Assembly: GCA_964247265.1 (NCBI GenBank)
Contig: CAXTTS010000051.1
Location: 1 to 17,682 of the forward strand
Origin: Alterirhizorhabdus sp964247265
GTDB taxonomy: Bacteria > Pseudomonadota > Alphaproteobacteria > Sphingomonadales > Sphingomonadaceae
DNA: 17,682 nt
Direction: 5' to 3'
The notes beneath the pieces were generated by a model that saw nothing but the letters and a program-made list of their open reading frames with translations, searched no databases and had not been told where the DNA came from. Made by a program: the position numbers and the translations under genes. Below are positions 1 through 6,246 of this stretch, piece after piece. How positions within the stretch are numbered: position 1 is the first letter of the stretch; each line of letters starts with the position of its first letter.

Positions 1-179
1 AGGCCAAGGTGCGCGCGGAGACGCCGGCCAGCGCCAAGCCCGCTGCGGCCAGCGTCAAGTCCGCACCGGCCGCCAAGCCCGCATCCGCGCCGGCCATGAC
101 GACGACCGAGCCGGTGGTGATCCCCGCCCCCGCGCCCGTGACGACGCCCACCGCGCCGCTGAGCACGCCGGGGCAGTAA
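1..179 (+). CDS. secG: Probable SecG, C-terminal tail (partial, 5' end outside window)
   Basis: The reading frame is open from the left edge (first full codon at 3) to TAA at 177-179. It encodes 58 residues rich in Ala, Pro, Lys, Thr and Ser (KVRAETPASAKPAA at the start, TAPLSTPGQ at the end). This fits the variable, low-complexity C-terminal extension that alphaproteobacterial SecG proteins carry after their two membrane helices. SecG is the auxiliary subunit of the SecYEG inner-membrane translocon. The name rests mainly on position: secG commonly sits just upstream of pyrG in sphingomonads. No membrane segment or other diagnostic residue lies inside the window, so another protein with a proline-alanine tail cannot be excluded. 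The gene is followed by a 151-bp gap to pyrG. Confidence 0.6.
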   Translation, partial: AKVRAETPASAKPAAASVKSAPAAKPASAPAMTTTEPVVIPAPAPVTTPTAPLSTPGQ

Positions 180-186
180 TCCGCCC

Positions 187-211
187 GGAACCCGCTGGTG
201 GCACGCAGGTT
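187..211 (+). promoter_or_regulatory. Weak EcfG-like promoter candidate before pyrG
   Basis: GGAAC at 187-191 is followed 17 nt later by GTT at 209-211. This matches the spacing of the alphaproteobacterial EcfG consensus (GGAAC, 16-17 nt, cGTT), but the base before GTT is G instead of C. It would leave a leader of about 110 nt before pyrG. Chance occurrence in GC-rich DNA is quite possible. No better promoter was seen in the 180-330 gap. Confidence 0.2.
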
Positions 212-330
212 CGGGCCGTGCCTGAACCCGGCGGCCGGCGGGCGTGCGCCGCATTCCCGACCACCGATTGCGACCGGACGCGCGGGCGCCCTTGCGGCGG
301 CGTGCGATCCCCGGCTAGGGCTTTCCTCCC

Positions 331-1965
331 ATGACGCGGTTCATTTTCATCACCGGCGGCGTGGTCTCCTCGCTCGGCAAGGGCCTGATGGCCGCCAGCC
401 TCGCCGCCCTCCTCCAGGCGCGCGGATACCGCGTGCGGATTCGCAAGTTCGATCCCTATCTCAACGTCGATCCCGGCACGATGTCGCCCTACCAGCATGG
501 CGAGGTGTTCGTGACCGACGACGGGGCGGAGACGGACCTGGACCTCGGCCATTACGAACGCTTCACCGGTGTGCCGGGGCGGCAGAGCGACAATGTGACG
601 TCAGGCCGGATCTATTCGACGATCATCGCCAAGGAGCGGCGCGGCGACTATCTGGGCGCCACGGTGCAGGTGATCCCGCACGTGACCGATGCGATCAAGG
701 AGTTCGCCCGCAGCGAGGTGGACGATCTGGATTTCGTGCTGTGCGAGATCGGCGGCACGGTGGGCGATATCGAGTCGCTGCCGTTCATGGAGGCGATCCG
801 CCAGCTGCGGAACGATCTCGGCCGCAATGCCAGCGTGTTCGTCCACCTGACGCTGGTGCCCTATATCGCGGCGGCGGGCGAGCTGAAGACCAAGCCGACC
901 CAGCATAGCGTGCGCGACCTGACCGCGCTGGGCATCCAGCCCGACGTGCTGGTGTGCCGCTGCGAGCGGCCGCTGCCGGAAAGCGACCGGGCGAAGATCG
1001 CCTTGTTCTGCAACGTGCGCAAGGAAGCGGTGATTCCGGCGCTGGACGCCAAATCGATCTACGGCGTGCCGCTGCAATATCATGCCGAGGGGCTGGATGC
1101 GGCGGTGCTGGATGCGTTCGGCATCGCGGCGGGGCCGAGCCCCGACCTGCGCCGCTGGGACGACATTCTCGACCGGCTGCACAATCCCGAGGGCGAGGTG
1201 ACGATCGGCGTCGTCGGCAAATATACCGGGCTGCTCGACGCCTATAAGTCTCTGCACGAGGCGCTGGTGCATGGCGGCATCGCCAACCGGGTGAAGGTGA
1301 ACATCCGCTGGATCGACGCCGAACTGTTCGAGGCGGATCAGGCGGACGTGGCCGCGCAGCTGGAGCCGATGCACGCGATCCTGGTGCCGGGCGGCTTTGG
1401 CGAGCGCGGATCGGAGGGCAAGATCGCCAGCGTGCGCTTCGCGCGGGAGCGCAACGTGCCGTTCTTCGGCATCTGCCTGGGGATGCAGATGGCCTGCATC
1501 GAGGGCGCGCGGAACACCGCCGGGATCGCCGAGGCCTCCACCAGCGAGTTCGGCCCGACCGACGAGCCGGTCGTCGGTCTCATCACCGAATGGGAGAGCG
1601 TACGCGGGCGCGAGCTGCGCACCGCGCATGGCGATCTGGGCGGCACGATGCGGCTGGGCGCCTATCCGGCGAAGCTGGCGGGCAACAGCCAGGTGCGCGG
1701 CATCTACGGGGCGGAGACGATCAGCGAGCGGCACCGCCATCGCTACGAGGTGAACGTGCATTATCGCGAGGCGCTGGAGGATGGCGGGCTGGTCTTCTCC
1801 GGCATGTCGCCGGATGGCGCGCTGCCCGAGATCGTCGAGCGGCCGGATCATCCGTGGTTCGTCGGCGTGCAGTTCCACCCCGAGCTGAAATCCAAGCCGT
1901 TCGATCCACACCCGCTGTTCGCCAGCTTCATCTCGGCGGCGTTGCGGCAGAGCCGGCTGGTCTAG
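331..1965 (+). CDS. pyrG: CTP synthase (glutamine-hydrolysing)
   Basis: CTP synthase makes CTP from UTP, ATP and glutamine, the last step of de novo pyrimidine nucleotide synthesis, in the cytoplasm. The 544-residue protein matches the usual length of about 545. The N-terminal amidoligase domain (about 1-270) opens with FIFITGGVVSSLGKG (4-18), the P-loop-like ATP site, followed by KFDPYLNVDPGTM (39-51) and the metal/nucleotide segment CEIGGTVGDIES (138-149). The C-terminal class I glutamine amidotransferase domain (about 290-544) has the oxyanion segment PGGFGERG (353-360), nucleophile Cys382 in GICLGMQ, and the His516/Glu518 pair in QFHPE. The start at 331 gives the conserved MTRFIFITGG N-terminus; no strong Shine-Dalgarno is visible before it. 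It is complete and intact, and lies convergent to a small membrane-protein gene 30 bp away. Confidence 0.98.
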   Translation: MTRFIFITGGVVSSLGKGLMAASLAALLQARGYRVRIRKFDPYLNVDPGTMSPYQHGEVFVTDDGAETDLDLGHYERFTGVPGRQSDNVTSGRIYSTIIAKERRGDYLGATVQVIPHVTDAIKEFARSEVDDLDFVLCEIGGTVGDIESLPFMEAIRQLRNDLGRNASVFVHLTLVPYIAAAGELKTKPTQHSVRDLTALGIQPDVLVCRCERPLPESDRAKIALFCNVRKEAVIPALDAKSIYGVPLQYHAEGLDAAVLDAFGIAAGPSPDLRRWDDILDRLHNPEGEVTIGVVGKYTGLLDAYKSLHEALVHGGIANRVKVNIRWIDAELFEADQADVAAQLEPMHAILVPGGFGERGSEGKIASVRFARERNVPFFGICLGMQMACIEGARNTAGIAEASTSEFGPTDEPVVGLITEWESVRGRELRTAHGDLGGTMRLGAYPAKLAGNSQVRGIYGAETISERHRHRYEVNVHYREALEDGGLVFSGMSPDGALPEIVERPDHPWFVGVQFHPELKSKPFDPHPLFASFISAALRQSRLV

Positions 1966-1974
1966 CGCGGGTGC

Positions 1975-2004
1975 CGGTTGTCAGCGGGCCGGTCGTCAGC
2001 GGGC
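1975..2004. repeat. 15-bp tandem duplication at a gene boundary
   Basis: Two adjacent 15-bp units, 1975-1989 and 1990-2004, differ at one position (CGGTTGTCAGCGGGC and CGGTCGTCAGCGGGC). The unit contains the TGA stop of the minus-strand gene, so a second in-frame TGA lies 15 bp beyond the used one. It looks like a small local duplication at the convergent pyrG boundary. Confidence 0.7.
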
Positions 2005-2262
2005 GATGTGTTCCTGCGGCGGCGGTGGCATGGCAGGCGACGATGTCGGGGGCGGGGCGTTGCCTAGCGCCACTGCGACCGGATCGCCGGTGCTGCTCGA
2101 AGGCGCATCGGCCGGGGTCACGGCGGTCGTATCGCCCTTCTTCGTGGTGACGCCCGAGACGCTATCGACGATCTGCGCGGCCATGAAGCAGATGCCGGCA
2201 GCCCACATCAAAGCGACCCAGCGATTCTTGAAGATCGTGCTCGTGCGGAACGGGAACAGCAT
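1996..2262 (-). CDS. Small single-pass membrane protein of unknown function
   Basis: An 88-residue protein that I do not recognise by name. It has a short basic N-terminus (MLFPFRTSTIFKNR), one hydrophobic helix at about residues 14-32 (VALMWAAGICFMAAQIV), and then a Thr/Ser/Pro/Ala-rich hydrophilic tail ending in PPPPQEHIAR. This suggests a bitopic inner-membrane protein with a disordered, probably periplasmic tail. There is no in-frame alternative start upstream, because TAA lies at 2287-2289, so ATG 2260-2262 is the only start that keeps the helix intact. No Shine-Dalgarno is visible, and the start codon lies inside a perfect 10-bp hairpin. The upstream 35-residue gene ends 41 bp before it on the same strand, so the two are probably co-transcribed. 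Charge pattern, helix and codon use make it credible as a real gene. Confidence 0.7.
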   Translation of the reverse strand: MLFPFRTSTIFKNRWVALMWAAGICFMAAQIVDSVSGVTTKKGDTTAVTPADAPSSSTGDPVAVALGNAPPPTSSPAMPPPPQEHIAR

Positions 2263-2284
2263 CGGGCGACGATGCGCCCGATGC
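2259..2284 (-). promoter_or_regulatory. Hairpin enclosing the start codon of the 88-residue gene
   Basis: GCATCGGGCG (2259-2268) and CGCCCGATGC (2275-2284) form a perfect 10-bp inverted repeat with a 6-nt loop. In the minus-strand transcript the 3' arm carries the ATG of the downstream membrane-protein gene. It could mask the start codon or act as an intercistronic stem after the 35-residue gene. There is no T-run, so a classical terminator is unlikely. Confidence 0.55.
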
Positions 2285-2303
2285 GGTTAGCGGTTGGTAA
2301 ATG

Positions 2304-2411
2304 TCAGACCGGATCGGACGGCGCGGCCGGGATCGGATCGGCGGGCGAGGGGATCGGCGCATCGACCGGCCCCTGGTTCGGCGTTTCGGGGACGGGGGGC
2401 TGGCTGGCCAT
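2304..2411 (-). CDS. Small proline-rich peptide, 35 residues
   Basis: ATG at 2409-2411 (minus strand) opens a 35-codon frame ending at TGA 2304-2306. The product starts MASQPPVPETPNQGPVD and ends AAPSDPV. It is very rich in Pro, Asp and Ala, has no hydrophobic segment, and is acidic and presumably disordered. The main support is a strong Shine-Dalgarno, AAGGAGA, about 7 nt before the ATG, together with its place directly before the membrane-protein gene on the same strand. I do not recognise a family and assign no function. Larger frames through the same DNA in other phases lack such a ribosome site. It may be a conserved small protein of sphingomonads or a translated leader for the downstream gene. 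Confidence 0.55.
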   Translation of the reverse strand: MASQPPVPETPNQGPVDAPIPSPADPIPAAPSDPV

Positions 2412-2493
2412 GTGCATTCTCCTTGGCTGTGCCAAAGAAGAACGCGGCAGATCGCGGCGGGGTCCAAGCTGCTACGGAAGCCGGACATGCGAA

Positions 2494-2524
2494 CGCCCGG
2501 GCTGCTTCTTCAGCAACCCGGGCG
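2494..2524. promoter_or_regulatory. Hairpin without T-run
   Basis: CGCCCGGG (2494-2501) pairs perfectly with CCCGGGCG (2517-2524), and an inner CTG/CAG stem (2502-2504/2511-2513) extends it. No T-run follows on either strand. It sits between the minus-strand 35-residue gene and the plus-strand proS promoter candidate, so it may be part of the minus-strand leader or a boundary structure. Confidence 0.4.
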
Positions 2525-2529
2525 CCCGC

Positions 2530-2558
2530 GTGACGAAAGCTCGTCAACCCCCTTATAG
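2530..2558 (+). promoter_or_regulatory. Sigma-70-type promoter candidate with internal dyad, upstream of proS
   Basis: GTGACG at 2530-2535 (resembling TTGACA) and TTATAG at 2553-2558 (resembling TATAAT) are separated by 17 nt. A perfect dyad, TGACGA (2531-2536) and TCGTCA (2541-2546) with a 4-nt centre, overlaps the -35 box and spacer and has the form of an operator. Transcription would begin near 2565, at the base of the large hairpin. I do not know a regulator for this dyad. Confidence 0.4.
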
Positions 2559-2560
2559 TC

Positions 2561-2619
2561 GGCTCGGCGCCCGCGCGCTGTGTTCGTCCCCCCGAACGAG
2601 ACAGCGGGGCGCCGAGGCC
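2561..2619 (+). ncRNA. Strong hairpin at the predicted 5' end of the proS leader
   Basis: CTCGGCGCC (2563-2571) pairs with GGCGCCGAG (2608-2616), GCTGT (2577-2581) with ACAGC (2601-2605), and GTTCG (2582-2586) with CGAAC (2593-2597), giving about 19 bp around a 6-nt loop. GTTCG recurs at 2645-2649 and CGAAC at 2624-2628, so alternative pairings are possible. It matches no RNA family that I recognise. It may be a 5' leader structure or a small RNA; only the inverted repeats are seen directly. Confidence 0.4.
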
Positions 2620-2809
2620 TCCCCGAACCTGGCCTTGAGCCTGTGTTCGTAAGTATTTCGGTACGCATATTTCCGTTTCATGTCACCGGAGTTGGTGACT
2701 GCGGGCATCGAAAAGCCGGTGCCTGTGACGAATCGGCAACAGCGGCGCCGGTTGCCCCCAACGATGCGCGGGCCTAGAGCGGCGCTGCACAAAGGATCAC
2801 CACACTCTT

Positions 2810-4123
2810 ATGCGTCTTTCACGCCACTTCCTGCCCGTGATGAAGGAATCGCCTGCCGACGCGCAGATCGTCAGCCACAAGCTGATGCTCCGCGCGGGGA
2901 TGATTCGGCAGACGGCGGCGGGCATCTATGCCTGGCTGCCGCTGGGCCACCGCGTGCTGCGCAAGATCGAGCAGATCGTGCGCGAGGAGCAGGATCGCGC
3001 CGGCGCCGTCGAACTGCTGATGCCGACGCTGCAATCGGCCGACCTGTGGCGTCAATCCGGCCGCTACGACGCCTATGGGCCGGAGATGCTGCGCATCACC
3101 GACCGGCACGAGCGCGAGATGCTGTACGGGCCGACCAACGAGGAGATGATTACCGCCATCTTCCGCGACGCCGCCCGCAGCTACCGCGATCTGCCGCGCA
3201 CGCTCTATCACATCCAGTGGAAGTTCCGTGACGAGGTGCGCCCGCGCTTCGGCGTGATGCGCGGGCGCGAGTTCCTGATGAAGGATGCTTATTCGTTCGA
3301 TCTGGACGAAGCGGGCGCGCGGCACAGCTATAACCGGATGTTCGTGGCGTATCTGCGGACATATTCGCGGATGGGGCTACGCGCGATCCCGATGCAGGCC
3401 GATACCGGCCCGATCGGCGGCGACCTCTCGCATGAGTTCATCGTGCTGGCGCCGACCGGCGAGAGCGACGTGTTCTACCACACCAATTGGGAACAGCCGC
3501 GCGCGCCGGACGTGGATGCGGACGACCGCGCGGCGTTGCAGGCGTTCGTATCGGGCCTGACCGACGATTATGCCGCTACCGACGAGAAGCGGGACGAGGC
3601 GCGCGAGGCGGCGGCCGGCGACGCGCTGAAGCAGTCGCGCGGGATCGAGGTGGGCCACATCTTCTTCTTCGGCACCAAATACTCCGCGGCGATGGGGATG
3701 AAGGTGCAGGGGCCGGATGGCGGCGAGGTGGTGCCGCAGATGGGCAGCTACGGCATCGGCGTGTCGCGGCTGGTGGGCGCGATCATCGAGGCGAGCCACG
3801 ACGACAAGGGTATCATCTGGCCCGAGGCGGTGGCGCCGTACAGGGTCGGCCTCATCAACATGCGCGCCGACGACGCGGCCTGCACGGCGGCCTGCGACGA
3901 CCTCTATGCCAGGCTGACGGCGGCCGGCGTGGAGACGCTGTACGATGACCGCGACGAGCGTGGCGGTGCGAAGTTCGCGACGATGGACCTGATCGGATTG
4001 CCCTGGCAGCTGGTGATCGGCCCGAAAGGGCTGGCGAACGGCGTGGTCGAGCTGAAGAACCGCGCGACGGGCGAAAAGGTGGAGTTGAGTGCAAACGAGG
4101 CGCTGGCGAGGCTGGCGGAATGA
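2810..4123 (+). CDS. proS: Prolyl-tRNA synthetase, short alphaproteobacterial form
   Basis: ProRS charges tRNA-Pro with proline in the cytoplasm. The 437-residue protein is a class II synthetase. It shows the conserved MRLSRHFLPVMKE start, GPTNEEM (107-113), motif 2 spanning about 138-163 (KFRDEVRPRFG, then GREFLMKDAYSF), motif 3 at about 311-324 (MGSYGIGVSRLVGA), and a C-terminal anticodon-binding domain from about 343 (YRVGLINMRADD to the end). E. coli-type ProRS is about 570 residues with a roughly 180-residue editing insertion between motifs 2 and 3. Here only a short linker of about 60 residues (225-285) is present, as known for alphaproteobacteria, where Ala-tRNA-Pro clearing is done by a free-standing editing protein. 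No such protein is in this window. The start at 2810 is set by conservation and by AAAGGA 13 nt upstream. Confidence 0.97.
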   Translation: MRLSRHFLPVMKESPADAQIVSHKLMLRAGMIRQTAAGIYAWLPLGHRVLRKIEQIVREEQDRAGAVELLMPTLQSADLWRQSGRYDAYGPEMLRITDRHEREMLYGPTNEEMITAIFRDAARSYRDLPRTLYHIQWKFRDEVRPRFGVMRGREFLMKDAYSFDLDEAGARHSYNRMFVAYLRTYSRMGLRAIPMQADTGPIGGDLSHEFIVLAPTGESDVFYHTNWEQPRAPDVDADDRAALQAFVSGLTDDYAATDEKRDEAREAAAGDALKQSRGIEVGHIFFFGTKYSAAMGMKVQGPDGGEVVPQMGSYGIGVSRLVGAIIEASHDDKGIIWPEAVAPYRVGLINMRADDAACTAACDDLYARLTAAGVETLYDDRDERGGAKFATMDLIGLPWQLVIGPKGLANGVVELKNRATGEKVELSANEALARLAE

Positions 4124-4140
4124 ACCCCCTGCGCTCACCT

Positions 4141-4229
4141 GTCATTCCCGCGCAGGCGAGAATCCAGCTGCACGCTGGGAAAAACAGCGCAGCGTTCCGC
4201 CACTGGATTTCCGCCTCCGCGGGAATGAC
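4141..4229. repeat. 89-bp imperfect inverted repeat (ATTCCCGC/GCGGGAAT class)
   Basis: A 27-nt left arm (4141-4167, starting GTCATTCCCGCG) is complementary at 24 of 27 positions to the right arm (4203-4229, ending CGCGGGAATGAC). The 35-nt centre holds a smaller GCTG/CAGC stem. Palindromic elements with such ends are scattered between genes in many Proteobacteria. It lies 17 bp after proS and could fold at the end of the proS message or be a non-autonomous mobile repeat. Confidence 0.8.
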
Positions 4230-4316
4230 GAAGAGGGCCGGACTTTCGTACCACGGGCGCAACCGGCGAACCGCAGGAGATCCCAGCCGGCGCCGGTATG
4301 ACAGAGCAGCCTCGGC

Positions 4317-5567
4317 ATGATCCTCTCCTCCTACGAACGGATGATCGCGCGGCGGTATCTGCTGCCGGGCAAGGGTGAGGGCTTCATCTTCCTCGTCGCC
4401 TCGATCAGCCTGGTCGCGGTGATGCTGGGGGTGGCGGCGCTCATCATCGTGATGTCGGTGATGAACGGGTTTCGCGCCGAACTGTTCGACAAGATCATCG
4501 GGCTGAACGGCCATGCCGTGGTGCAGGGCTATGGCGGGCGGCTGCCGGACTGGCAGGACATCGTGCGGCAGGCGCGCGCCACGCCGGGCATCACCAAGGC
4601 GACGCCGCTGATCGAGCAGCCGCTGATGGCGAGCTATGAGGGCCGCGTGGAGGGCGTGCTGGTGCGCGGGATGCTGCCCGAGGACATCCGCCACAACCGG
4701 ACGATCCAGGAAAAGGTGGTCGCCGGCAACATGGCCGAGGTGACGCCCGGCAGCGGCAAGGTGGCGATCGGCGCGCGGCTGGCGGAGGCGCTGGGCGCCA
4801 ATGTCGGCGGTCAGATCAGCCTCATCAGCCCGCAGGGGCAGACGACGCCGTTCGGCACCGTGCCGCGCATCGTCAGCTATACGGTGGCCGCGATCTTCGA
4901 AGTGGGCGTTTACGATTATGACAAGGCGTTCGTCATCATGCCGATCGCCGACGCGCAGACGCTGCTGATGCTGGGCGATGCGGTCGGCATGGTCGAGGTC
5001 GAAACGGTGGATGCCGACAAAGTGGCCACCATCCTCGCCCCGCTGGCGGACAAGGTGGGCAAATCGGGCGTCGTCACCGACTGGCGATCGATGAACGCTT
5101 CTCTGTTCGAGGCGCTGGCGGTGGAGCGGGTGGCGATGTTCGTCGTGCTGTCGCTCATCATCCTGGTAGCGGTGTTCAACATCCTGTCCTCGCTCATTAT
5201 GCTGGTGCGGGCGAAGACGCGCGACATCGCGATCCTGCGGACGATGGGCGCATCGCGCACCGCGATGGTGCGGATCTTCATGACGGTTGGCGTGACGATC
5301 GGCACGTTGGGCACGGCGGCGGGCATCGTGCTGGCCTTCATCTTCCTGTATTTCCGGCAGGGGGTGGTGAACGCCATCCAGTTCGCGACGGGGCAGAATC
5401 TGTGGGATCCGTCGATCCGCTTCCTCACCGAATTGCCGAGCAAGACCGATCCGTTCGAGGTGCTGGCGATCGTGGCGCTGGCGATCGGATCGGCCTTCCT
5501 GTTCACCCTCTACCCAGCGTTCAAGGCGGCGAACACCGATCCGGTGCAGGTGCTGCGCTATGAATAA
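4317..5567 (+). CDS. lolC: Lipoprotein-releasing ABC transporter permease, LolC/LolE family
   Basis: This is the membrane subunit of the Lol exporter, which extracts mature outer-membrane lipoproteins from the inner membrane and passes them to LolA. The 416-residue protein has the family layout: helix 1 at about 22-47 after a conserved YERMIARRYLLPGKGEGFIF start, a large periplasmic domain (about 48-270), and three further helices at about 271-297, 319-345 and 381-402, with an FtsX-like C-terminal domain. The cytoplasmic coupling segment RAKTRDIAILRTMGAS (298-313) contacts the ATPase. Only one permease gene precedes lolD here, whereas E. coli has lolC and lolE, which suggests a homodimeric permease as seen in other alphaproteobacteria. 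The ribosome site before ATG 4317 is weak; the start follows the conserved N-terminus. Confidence 0.94.
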   Translation: MILSSYERMIARRYLLPGKGEGFIFLVASISLVAVMLGVAALIIVMSVMNGFRAELFDKIIGLNGHAVVQGYGGRLPDWQDIVRQARATPGITKATPLIEQPLMASYEGRVEGVLVRGMLPEDIRHNRTIQEKVVAGNMAEVTPGSGKVAIGARLAEALGANVGGQISLISPQGQTTPFGTVPRIVSYTVAAIFEVGVYDYDKAFVIMPIADAQTLLMLGDAVGMVEVETVDADKVATILAPLADKVGKSGVVTDWRSMNASLFEALAVERVAMFVVLSLIILVAVFNILSSLIMLVRAKTRDIAILRTMGASRTAMVRIFMTVGVTIGTLGTAAGIVLAFIFLYFRQGVVNAIQFATGQNLWDPSIRFLTELPSKTDPFEVLAIVALAIGSAFLFTLYPAFKAANTDPVQVLRYE

Positions 5568-6246
5568 GCCCGTCACTAACGATGTCCTGGGCGTCACCGC
5601 CCTGAAGCGCAGCTTCCGCCAGGGCGAGACGGTGATCGAGGTGCTGCGCGGGGTGGACCTGCATGTCGGTCCGGGCGAGATCGTCGCGCTGCTGGGGCCG
5701 TCCGGCTCGGGCAAGTCGACGATGTTGCAGGCGGTCGGGCTGCTGGAGGGCGGGTTCGAGGGATCGATCCGCATCGCCGGCGAGGAGGCCGCGCGGCTGG
5801 ACAATGACGGGCGGACGCGGGTGCGGCGCGATGCGCTGGGCTTCGTCTACCAGTTCCACCATCTGCTGCCCGATTTCACCGCTGCCGAGAATGTGGTGCT
5901 GCCGCAGCTGATCCACGGCACGGCACGGCCGGCGGCGGAGGCGCGGGCGGCGTCGCTGTTGGGCGCGCTGGGGCTGGGGCACCGGCTGACGCATCGGCCG
6001 GCGCAGTTATCGGGCGGCGAGCAGCAGCGCGTGGCGGTGGCGCGGGCGCTGGCCAATGCGCCCAAGCTGGTGCTGGCCGACGAGCCGACCGGCAATCTGG
6101 ACGAGGCAACGGCCGACGTGGTGCTGGCCGAGTTCCTGCGGCTGGTGCGGGGTGAGGGCAGCGCCGCGCTGGTGGCGACGCATAATGAGCGGCTGGCGGC
6201 GAAGATGGATCGGGTGGTGCGGCTGCACGAGGGTCGGCTGGGTTAG
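5560..6246 (+). CDS. lolD: Lipoprotein-releasing ABC transporter ATPase LolD
   Basis: This cytoplasmic ATPase drives the Lol lipoprotein exporter. The 228-residue length is typical. It contains Walker A GPSGSGKST (46-54), the Q-loop in FVYQFHHLLPDF (Gln98), the ABC signature LSGGEQQR (150-157), Walker B VLADEPTGNLDE (171-182, catalytic Glu175) and the switch His208 in VATHNE. FVYQFHHLLPDFTAAENV is characteristic of LolD within the MacB/FtsE-like ATPases. Its ATG at 5560 lies inside the last codons of lolC (8-bp overlap), implying translational coupling and equal expression. A long perfect hairpin spans its stop codon, and the next gene is convergent. Confidence 0.96.
   Translation: MNKPVTNDVLGVTALKRSFRQGETVIEVLRGVDLHVGPGEIVALLGPSGSGKSTMLQAVGLLEGGFEGSIRIAGEEAARLDNDGRTRVRRDALGFVYQFHHLLPDFTAAENVVLPQLIHGTARPAAEARAASLLGALGLGHRLTHRPAQLSGGEQQRVAVARALANAPKLVLADEPTGNLDEATADVVLAEFLRLVRGEGSAALVATHNERLAAKMDRVVRLHEGRLG

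Larger units (their letters stand above)
2412..2809. other. 398-bp gap before proS; no convincing gene
   Basis: This stretch has no frame with convincing start, ribosome site and codon use. It contains a hairpin at 2494-2524, a dyad and plus-strand promoter candidate at 2530-2558, a strong hairpin at 2561-2619, a locally AT-richer segment at about 2641-2685, and a short hairpin at 2682-2699 (GTCACC/GGTGAC, 6-nt loop). AAAGGA at 2791-2796, 13 nt before the proS ATG, is the likely ribosome site. The overall picture is a structured 5' leader for proS of about 245 nt. Confidence 0.6.

Noticed and set aside
601..1911. A 436-codon minus-strand frame within pyrG
   Set aside because: Antisense shadow of the strongly conserved pyrG frame, with His/Arg/Gln-rich composition and no recognisable domain.
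2580..2777. Possible proline-containing leader peptide before proS, starting at GTG 2580 (FVPPNETAG)
   Set aside because: It has several Pro codons, which is tempting before proS, but no Shine-Dalgarno, a start inside a strong stem, and 65 codons of unconvincing sequence. Pro codons are common in any GC-rich frame.
2553..2792. A 79-codon minus-strand frame, or its 42-codon basic part starting at 2679 (MKRKYAYRNTYEHRLK)
   Set aside because: No ribosome site, codon use unlike the neighbours, and it runs through the proposed proS leader hairpins. The Lys/Tyr-rich look comes from the local AT-rich DNA.
3855..5804. A 649-codon open frame on the minus strand across proS, lolC and lolD
   Set aside because: It is antisense to three well-supported genes, rich in Arg, His, Asp and Gln as expected for a GC-rich shadow frame, and its middle is simply the translated inverted repeat at 4141-4229.
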